The position numbers and the translations under genes are program-made. Below, piece after piece: positions 57,398-62,635 of a stretch of 62,635 nt of DNA. Source of the stretch: Oscillospiraceae bacterium (GTDB lineage Bacteria; Bacillota; Clostridia; Oscillospirales; Ruminococcaceae); the NCBI GenBank assembly GCA_022769565.1, contig JALEJQ010000045.1, positions 1 through 62,635 on the forward strand. Direction: 5' to 3'. How positions within the stretch are numbered: position 1 is the stretch's first letter; every line of letters starts with the position of its first letter. The notes below the pieces were generated by a model that saw only the letters and a program-made list of their open reading frames with translations, did no database searches and was not told the origin of the DNA.

Positions 57398-58162
57398 TTA
57401 TAAAATCCCGTCAAGGTCATCTTCTGCGTAGGGGTCAACCGCTATTCCGCAGCCGTGCGGTACATAATACTTGCCGTTTTTATACTCGTACTCTTTGCCG
57501 TTGATAGTTACAAGCTGTGAAGTGCCGTTGTTAATCTTATTGCCATTGCTATAACCGTTCTTTTCCCACGTTCTGACGGCGGCTTTCCAGTCCTTCATCT
57601 TGGTTTTCCCGACAAGCCAACCGTTGGAAGTGTAATAATCAATAAACCTTTCGGGGTCAACGTTGTTTTTACGTTCAATGCAATAAGCCTTGACTTCTTC
57701 AAGCGTGGGCGGCTGAAAACGCTTTGCCGTTTTCGGATTTTTATCTAAACTATCCTTACCTAACTCTAAACTATCCTTACCTAACCTAACCTGTGTCTCC
57801 GAAATGGATACATTTTGTACACGTTCTGTGTACTCCTTGTTTTCCTTTGCTTCAAGCATTGACTTTTCTTCTTGATATATAGTGGGTTTATAACGGTCTT
57901 TCTGTATGTAGTTATGTATTTTCCAATGCTTAATAACCACAATTCCGCTTTCAAAAGGTATAATAAAGCCTTTTACTATTAAAAGCCTTAAATCATCATC
58001 ACAGCAGCCTATCATCCTTTGAATTTTCTTTGGATTATTTATAAAGCCGTCATCATCCGCCCTCATTGACAAATGAAAATATAATGCTTGCGTTGACAAA
58101 GGCATATCAAGAAATGTATCGCTGTCAATTATCGTCTTTGCAAACATTCTACGTTCTGCCAT
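57398..58162 (-). CDS. Phage replication initiator (DnaD-type)
   Basis: The 254-residue protein begins with a winged-helix-like domain (MAERRMFAKTIIDSDTFLDM, LSTQALYFHLSMRADDDGFI, KKIQRMIGCCDDD) seen in phage replisome organisers, then a linker with a duplicated LGKDSLE unit and a C-terminal DnaD-like domain (PPTLEEVKAYCIERKN, ERFIDYYTSNGWLVGK, KDWKAAVRTWEKN). The repeated DNA inside the gene could be the origin. Confidence 0.85.
   Translation of the reverse strand: MAERRMFAKTIIDSDTFLDMPLSTQALYFHLSMRADDDGFINNPKKIQRMIGCCDDDLRLLIVKGFIIPFESGIVVIKHWKIHNYIQKDRYKPTIYQEEKSMLEAKENKEYTERVQNVSISETQVRLGKDSLELGKDSLDKNPKTAKRFQPPTLEEVKAYCIERKNNVDPERFIDYYTSNGWLVGKTKMKDWKAAVRTWEKNGYSNGNKINNGTSQLVTINGKEYEYKNGKYYVPHGCGIAVDPYAEDDLDGIL
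57744..57790. repeat. Perfect 21-bp tandem repeat inside the initiator gene (candidate origin)
   Basis: Two exact 21-bp copies (57744-57764 and 57765-57785) are followed by a 5-bp part of a third. Each has CTATCCTTACCTAAC as its core. They encode a 7-residue duplication. Iterons inside an initiator gene are a common design of phage origins. Confidence 0.65.
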
Positions 58163-58176
58163 TGTTCAGCCTCCGA

Positions 58177-58623
58177 TCAATACGGCAGTTCTTCTCCGAT
58201 TATTTCCTCATAATCGCTGAAATCGTCCAGACCCGAAAATTCGGAATTATTACCTACTGGCTGTACGCTTTCGCCTTTGGCGGCAGGTGCGCTGCTGCTT
58301 GGCTTGCTTTCGCCGAACTGCACATCATCGGCAAGAATACAGCATTCATAGTGTTTAACGCCGTTTTTGTCGGTGTAGTTATTGTTCTGAATTGAACCTA
58401 TAACCATAACAGCGGAACCCTTGGAGAAGTATTTGCAGAGGAATTCTGCACTCTTGTTCCATACCTGAACGCTTATGAAATCGGTCTTGGTTTCGGCTTC
58501 ATTGCCGTATTTTCTGCGAGGAACTGCAACGTTTACTTTTGTACAAAGTTTACCGCTCTGTGTCTGCCTTAATTCGGGGTCTGCCGTTAATCTGCCCCAT
58601 AAAAAGACCTTATTTAATACCAT
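58177..58623 (-). CDS. ssb: Single-stranded DNA-binding protein
   Basis: The 148-residue protein has the SSB OB-fold (MVLNKVFLWGRLTADPELRQ, ISVQVWNKSAEFLCKYFSKG, MVIGSIQNNNYTDKNGVKHY) and an acidic end (DDFSDYEEIIGEELPY), which binds partner proteins. It protects single strands during phage replication. Lies between the clamp and the initiator. Confidence 0.92.
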   Translation of the reverse strand: MVLNKVFLWGRLTADPELRQTQSGKLCTKVNVAVPRRKYGNEAETKTDFISVQVWNKSAEFLCKYFSKGSAVMVIGSIQNNNYTDKNGVKHYECCILADDVQFGESKPSSSAPAAKGESVQPVGNNSEFSGLDDFSDYEEIIGEELPY

Positions 58624-58643
58624 ATGTTTTTACCTCCAACAAA

Positions 58644-59756
58644 TCAATTTTTGAGCCTTACGGGCAATACAAGAAATGTATATGCTTCGCCGTCTGCAGG
58701 CTTTATAACCATCGGGGAAAGTCCACCGCTGAGAAGAAGCCTTACTCTGTCGGATTCTGCGGCTTTGAGAGCGTCCAGAAGATAGCGGCAGTTAAAGCCT
58801 ATCCGCACCTCATTGCCCGAAAAATCCACGTTTCCGATAGTATCCTGCATTTCTCCAAGCGAACTTTTAAGGCTCATTTCGATAATGCCGCTTGAAAATT
58901 CACAGCATAAGGGTGCTTTTGCCTTGTCATTTACAAGAAGTGAAAAGCGGTCTAAAGCCTCGATAACGGGTTTAACGTCTATAATAGCTTCGGTTGAGTT
59001 TGCGGCAGGAATGGACTTGCTGTAATTGTGGAACTCGCCTTCAAGAAGTCTGCTGAACAGCTTTGTTTCTCCGAAATCAAACACGGCATGTTTTCTGCAA
59101 GGAATTATCTTCATATCTGAATCGGATTTTGCAAGCCTTAAAACCGAGCGCAAGGCATCCGCTTTTACGACGAACTGACCTTTGTAATCGCTGGTAATTG
59201 TTTCTTTGCGAACAGCAAGCCTATAACCGTCAATAGCTGCGATTTCAAGCACATTGTTTTTAACCGTGAAGCATTCACCTGTTAAAATAGGCTTGTTATC
59301 CGATACAGCAACGGCGAATATGGTCTGGCGTATCATTTCGGCAAGGGTATCGGATTTAACCGTTATGCTGTCCTTTTCCTCAAATTCTGGGATTGCCGGA
59401 TATTCATCCGCTGAAAGAACGCCGATCTTGCAGGAAGAACGTCCGCTTTTTATCGTCATAATGCCCACAACGGAATCAACGGAAATGTTTACATTGTCCC
59501 CTGTCTGCTTGGAAACAATTTCAAGCAGTTTGGAGCATTCCGCAAGCACTTCGTAGATGCTTCCGTCCGCAAATCCCGTTTCAACGTCAATCTGAGTTGT
59601 TATGCCTGTTTCAAGGTCATAGCCCGTGAGTTCAAGCAATGAGTTATATAACGACAGCTTAACGCAAGTCGTACACTTAACGCCCGACTTTTTGCAAGCC
59701 GGATTTACTCTTTCAAGAGCGGATTTAAGAGCTTTTCTGTCTGCTGTAAATTCCAT
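58644..59756 (-). CDS. dnaN: DNA polymerase III beta subunit (phage sliding clamp)
   Basis: The 370-residue protein has the normal length and the three repeated domains of DnaN: MEFTADRKALKSALERVNPA, EYPAIPEFEEKDSITVKSD, AAIDGYRLAVRKETI, and the C-terminal VIKPADGEAYTFLVLPVRL. It makes a ring that keeps a polymerase on DNA. No phage polymerase gene is visible here, so it may recruit the host Pol III or one encoded outside the window. Confidence 0.95.
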   Translation of the reverse strand: MEFTADRKALKSALERVNPACKKSGVKCTTCVKLSLYNSLLELTGYDLETGITTQIDVETGFADGSIYEVLAECSKLLEIVSKQTGDNVNISVDSVVGIMTIKSGRSSCKIGVLSADEYPAIPEFEEKDSITVKSDTLAEMIRQTIFAVAVSDNKPILTGECFTVKNNVLEIAAIDGYRLAVRKETITSDYKGQFVVKADALRSVLRLAKSDSDMKIIPCRKHAVFDFGETKLFSRLLEGEFHNYSKSIPAANSTEAIIDVKPVIEALDRFSLLVNDKAKAPLCCEFSSGIIEMSLKSSLGEMQDTIGNVDFSGNEVRIGFNCRYLLDALKAAESDRVRLLLSGGLSPMVIKPADGEAYTFLVLPVRLKN

Positions 59757-59759
59757 TGT

Positions 59760-60056
59760 TTATTCCTCTTTTCCAAATAAATTTTGTCCCATACTTATGA
59801 TGCTCAAAATCAGATGAAATGGTAAATCCGATTCCCTTGAAAGCTGATTTATAAGGCAACGAATAGAAGCTGTAATTTCTGCGGCACTGCCGTTGATAAA
59901 AGCTAATTTATCTTTTTTTACATAAACGATATAATCATCGTTATTGTCAGAAAACGATTTTTTCAAGGCTTCGTTCTCCTCTTTCAGCCTTTCGTTTTCC
60001 TTGACGAGGTTGCTTATGTCTGCGATTGTGAGGTTTGAAAAATCTTTTGCTTTCAT
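59760..60056 (-). CDS. Small coiled-coil protein (98 aa)
   Basis: A coiled-coil start (VKENERLKEENEALKKSFSD) and a C-terminal half with helices (AAEITASIRCLINQLSRESD). It lies 3 nt upstream of the clamp gene. Function unknown; could be a partner of the clamp. Confidence 0.65.
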   Translation of the reverse strand: MKAKDFSNLTIADISNLVKENERLKEENEALKKSFSDNNDDYIVYVKKDKLAFINGSAAEITASIRCLINQLSRESDLPFHLILSIISMGQNLFGKEE

Positions 60057-60083
60057 AGTTTAACTCCTTTGATTATGGTTTTA

Positions 60084-60215
60084 TTAGTTGCCGTCGCCGT
60101 AGCCGTCGCCGTAGCCGTTGCCGTTGCCGTAGCCGTCGCCGTAGCCGTAGCCGTAGCCGTAGCCGTTGCCGTAGCCGTAGCCGTTGCCGTAGCCGTTGCC
60201 GTTGTCAGCACTCAT
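60084..60215 (-). CDS. Glycine-repeat micro-protein (GYG/GNG/GDG)
   Basis: ATG 60215 lies inside the end of the upstream gene (11-nt overlap ATGAGTGCTGA), so translation would be coupled. After MSAD the 43-residue peptide consists of Gly alternating with Asn, Tyr or Asp to the end. It should be disordered and may self-associate. The DNA is a six-base minisatellite that likely varies in length between strains. No known function. Confidence 0.55.
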   Translation of the reverse strand: MSADNGNGYGNGYGYGNGYGYGYGYGDGYGNGNGYGDGYGDGN

Positions 60216-60564
60216 AATCTTTTACCCCCAAAATGATTTCTTTTGCTGTTTCCGTACAAGGAATGATCTCTATTGCTTCTGTGAGAATGATTTCGGGGAC
60301 GGTTGTTGCAAATCTGCACTCGTTCGGTTTTGACACGCCGTTTACAGCCATTTCCGAAAGTGTGAAAGCTCCTGCCCATTTCCAAAGGCGGCGGGCATTT
60401 ACAAGAGTTACCTCTTTGCCGCTCTGTGACTTGACATAGCCTGCGTGAACGCCTGCTGAATATGTACGGATAATGCAGTAGCGCATACCGTCAACGGGTT
60501 CTGCAACAGCCTTAACGCTGTCAGCAGGTACATAATCTACTCCATTAATTGCGATCTTATCCAT
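60205..60564 (-). CDS. DUF6948-like phage protein
   Basis: The 119-residue protein shows MDKIAINGVDYVPADSVKAV, YCIIRTYSAGVHAGYV, VTLVNARRLWKWAGAFTLSE and ILTEAIEIIPCTETAKE, a pattern shared by many gut-phage proteins (DUF6948). ATG 60564 lies behind AAAGGAG. Function unknown. Confidence 0.75.
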   Translation of the reverse strand: MDKIAINGVDYVPADSVKAVAEPVDGMRYCIIRTYSAGVHAGYVKSQSGKEVTLVNARRLWKWAGAFTLSEMAVNGVSKPNECRFATTVPEIILTEAIEIIPCTETAKEIILGVKDYEC

Positions 60565-60583
60565 AATAATTTTCTCCTTTGAT

Positions 60584-61474
60584 TTAATCAAAAAATGTGA
60601 TCTGCGAATCGTCGGTTGCCTGTTTGCAGTTCTCAACAGACTGATTGAAGTATTCCTCTTTAAGCTCAATGCCTATGGCTTTCCTGTCCATTTTAAGCGC
60701 CTGATATGCCTCGCTGCCTATTCCCATAAACGGCGTAAATACCGTTTCGCCGGGGTTGCTGTAAAGCTCAACAATGCGCTCTATAACGTCAAGCTGTAAC
60801 GGACATATATGCTTTTCGTCCATATCGGACCGGGCAATTTTTGCGTTAAGAACGTTGGTCTGCTGTATATCCCACCATACTGGAGTAGGCTCATAATCCC
60901 ATACAGGACTTGCGACCTTCTGCCACTTATTCACGGGAAAATCATCCTTAGTATGTGTTACGGGAATTTCATCATCTCCCCACTTGCGGAATATAAGCAT
61001 ATAATCGGGCATTCCCACTCGGGAATACGTACTATCTTTGCGAAGCTGTTTCCAGAGAAGCCCATGCGCTTTTGTGCGCTGCATTTCAATTACAGGGTCT
61101 TTCCATACGGTGATTCTGGAATGATATTTAAATCCGAATTTTTCAAAATGCTTTATCAAGTCGCCGCTGAAATCGTAAAGACCTGTATAATCCGCCTGGA
61201 ATTTGAAAACAGGTATATCGGAACAATGGACGGCGCATATCCTGCCGTTACGGAGTATTCTGTAAAGCTCGGGAATAAGGAAATCGAACTGTTCAAAAAA
61301 TTCTTCGCTGTCTGCGCAATTTCCCATATCTGCAAGATTATCACTATAAACATAGAGATTTGAAAACGGCGGCGAAAACACCTGCAAGTCAACGCTGCTG
61401 TCGGGGATCTGCTTTATAAGCTCGCAGCTGTCACCATTATAAAGTGCCATTTTATCTGTAATATAGCTGTTCAT
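60584..61474 (-). CDS. N4-cytosine/N6-adenine DNA methyltransferase
   Basis: The 296-residue enzyme has the permuted beta-type layout: catalytic SPPF (34-37) first, S-adenosylmethionine site FMGIGS (249-254) near the end, with target region between. It starts 1 nt behind the helicase gene, so they are coupled. It may methylate phage DNA against restriction, or act with the helicase in a modification step. Confidence 0.9.
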   Translation of the reverse strand: MNSYITDKMALYNGDSCELIKQIPDSSVDLQVFSPPFSNLYVYSDNLADMGNCADSEEFFEQFDFLIPELYRILRNGRICAVHCSDIPVFKFQADYTGLYDFSGDLIKHFEKFGFKYHSRITVWKDPVIEMQRTKAHGLLWKQLRKDSTYSRVGMPDYMLIFRKWGDDEIPVTHTKDDFPVNKWQKVASPVWDYEPTPVWWDIQQTNVLNAKIARSDMDEKHICPLQLDVIERIVELYSNPGETVFTPFMGIGSEAYQALKMDRKAIGIELKEEYFNQSVENCKQATDDSQITFFD

Positions 61475-61475
61475 T

Positions 61476-62635
61476 TCAAGCTCCTTTCACCCATGCCGGG
61501 AGTTCGATTTTTGGGGTATCAAAATTAAGCACGGTATCTCGCTGTTTAAGTTCTGCGTTCTGATATTCCCTTATCTGATTTTTAATGCCCATTTTCATTT
61601 CCTGCTGCAGCTTTTCCTTTTCACGGACGGCGCTTAATATGCGCTGTTCGGTGCTGCCGATAACGATATACACATTTACTTCGTTTTTCTGCCCGAAGCG
61701 GTAAAAGCGGCGGACGGTCTGATAATAGCTTTCGTAGGAAAAATCTGTGCCGCAGAATATAGTGTTATGGCAATTCTGAAAATTAAGTCCCATTCCGAAA
61801 ATCCTGGGCTTGCTTATAAGTACACGGATTTTGCCGCTTATGAAGTCCATTGCAGCCTGTTCCTTGTATTCCGGCTTGTGACTTCCTCTGACTTCCACCG
61901 CCTCAGGAATAAATTTTTTTAAGAAATCAGCCTCATAGTCCGTATAGCACCATATCACAAATTGCTTTTTGGGATATTCAGCTGCAATTTCGGCACATTT
62001 TTTAGCTCTTGCCTCTGCTGTAAACCGCTTTTCCTTGTGGAAAGCTGTTGCAGATGTGTCTATATGTCGAAAGAATCCTTCATCGATGTTATCTGACGTT
62101 TCGTCAATGGGGATAATGACCTCTTTTTCATTAAGCGGCGGTAAATTATAGCCTTCATCGGAAAATCCTATCTCAGAGGGCTTAGAGATATACACCGACC
62201 AACTTGACACCCACTCCCAAAAGGATTTGACTGCGTGACCTTTGAGCCTATAATCGGAAGTGTTTGCAGAATCATGTACAAACCATACAGATAATGCGCT
62301 TGACCGTTTCATAACTCCTAAAAACTCAGACTGATTAAGCAGCTCCATAGGACTGTTAGGAGAAGGGGTCGCAGTCGCAGCAAGTTTATACGGCGTATCT
62401 CTGAATGTGTCAATTATCATTTGCTTTGTTGATCCCATATAATTTTTTAATATGCTGCTTTCGTCAAGGATAACTCCGACAAATCCTGCCGCATCGAACT
62501 TATCAAGCATTTCGTAGTTGGTGATATTGATACCCGGCTTAACGTTTGCTTGAGAGCGGCAAGGCGTTACATTTATCCCAAATCTTGCAGCCTCCCGGAC
62601 GGTCTGAGCAGATACGGCAAGAGGGGCAAGGATAA
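61476..62635 (-). CDS. SNF2/DEAD-type helicase, 5' end outside window
   Basis: The visible 386 residues carry helicase motifs in order: Ia (ILAPLAV at the window edge), II VILDESSIL, III AATATPSPN, IV region QFVIWCYTDYEADF, V VLISKPRIFGMGLNFQ and VI QTVRRFYRFGQKNEV, typical of phage SNF2-like helicases of superfamily 2. The Walker A and N-terminus lie beyond the edge. It precedes the methyltransferase gene in the operon. Confidence 0.9.
   Translation of the reverse strand, partial: ILAPLAVSAQTVREAARFGINVTPCRSQANVKPGINITNYEMLDKFDAAGFVGVILDESSILKNYMGSTKQMIIDTFRDTPYKLAATATPSPNSPMELLNQSEFLGVMKRSSALSVWFVHDSANTSDYRLKGHAVKSFWEWVSSWSVYISKPSEIGFSDEGYNLPPLNEKEVIIPIDETSDNIDEGFFRHIDTSATAFHKEKRFTAEARAKKCAEIAAEYPKKQFVIWCYTDYEADFLKKFIPEAVEVRGSHKPEYKEQAAMDFISGKIRVLISKPRIFGMGLNFQNCHNTIFCGTDFSYESYYQTVRRFYRFGQKNEVNVYIVIGSTEQRILSAVREKEKLQQEMKMGIKNQIREYQNAELKQRDTVLNFDTPKIELPAWVKGA

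Larger units (their letters stand above)
5785..62635. mobile_element. Long-tailed prophage (siphovirus type) inserted in cotJC, right end outside window
   Basis: A continuous set of phage modules fills this stretch: integrase and repressor at the left, lysis genes, terminase, portal, capsid, tail tube, tape measure and tail tip on the plus strand, and replication, recombination and methylation genes on the minus strand. No sheath or baseplate genes are seen, so a non-contractile tail is likely. At least 56.8 kb are present. The inclusion of 9.0-13.9 kb is less certain, as these genes could belong to a nested element. Confidence 0.85.

Noticed and set aside
60084-60215. CRISPR array
   Set aside because: The six-base repeats have no spacers and form an open reading frame of Gly-x units.

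Overview
The window comes from a low-GC, endospore-forming Firmicute, most likely a gut Clostridia of the Ruminococcus / Oscillospirales type. The evidence is a cotJABC-type spore-coat operon, AGGAGG ribosome binding sites, a NYN-fused TetM-like GTPase, and phage genes of typical Clostridia flavour. It holds three blocks: an inovirus-like (filamentous ssDNA phage) module cut by the left edge (1 to about 1.7 kb), a short chromosomal stretch (about 1.7-5.77 kb), and a long-tailed (siphovirus-type) prophage or phage-like element from about 5.78 kb to beyond the right edge.

Inovirus-like module (minus strand): a small SSB-like protein, a 99-aa protein with a C-terminal membrane anchor, a 54-aa major-coat-like protein, an intrinsic terminator directly after the coat gene, then a signal-peptide protein running off the window. 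Upstream lies about 500 bp of non-coding DNA with three strong inverted repeats, as expected of a rolling-circle origin or packaging region. No Rep or Zot gene is visible.

Chromosomal stretch: an apparently frameshifted lipoprotein gene, a ribosome-protection-type GTPase fused to a YacP/Rae1-like NYN nuclease domain, and cotJA-cotJB-cotJC'. The cotJC frame is recognisable for about 30 codons and then stops. Phage-type genes start right behind, so the phage appears to have entered a sporulation gene.

Prophage left arm (5.8-13.9 kb, minus strand): a multi-zinc-ribbon protein whose 3' end contains an inverted pair of perfect DnaA boxes, an XRE repressor with operators in its own promoter, a tyrosine recombinase surrounded by short repeats, a large unknown protein, an AT-rich non-coding region, a ribbon-helix-helix-like protein and a second small coat- or holin-like membrane peptide. 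Late region (13.9-44.3 kb, mainly plus strand): phosphatase, tail fibre, lysis genes (membrane protein, amidase, holin, XhlA-like), terminase, portal, protease, decoration protein, capsid, connectors, tail tube, tail chaperones (with a candidate frameshift), tape measure, distal tail, tail lysin-like protein and a BspA-type leucine-rich-repeat protein. A 4.5-kb cassette of zinc-ribbon membrane proteins, small regulators and a BRO antirepressor interrupts the tail genes. A bidirectional terminator at 44.3 kb separates this from the convergent early region (44.3-62.6 kb, minus strand): late regulator, many small zinc-ribbon proteins, MazG-like and PAPS-reductase-like enzymes, two DNA methyltransferases, RusA, YopX, ASCH, a Spo0A effector-domain homologue, DnaC-like loader, replication initiator with an internal 21-bp tandem repeat, SSB, a DnaN clamp and a helicase.

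The most interesting themes are the link to sporulation (cotJC interruption plus a phage Spo0A-C protein), the inovirus-like module in a Firmicute, a palindrome-plus-iteron element present at two distant phage loci (33.9 and 48.8 kb), and the zinc-ribbon membrane cassette. All functions are read from sequence patterns alone; no database search was run.
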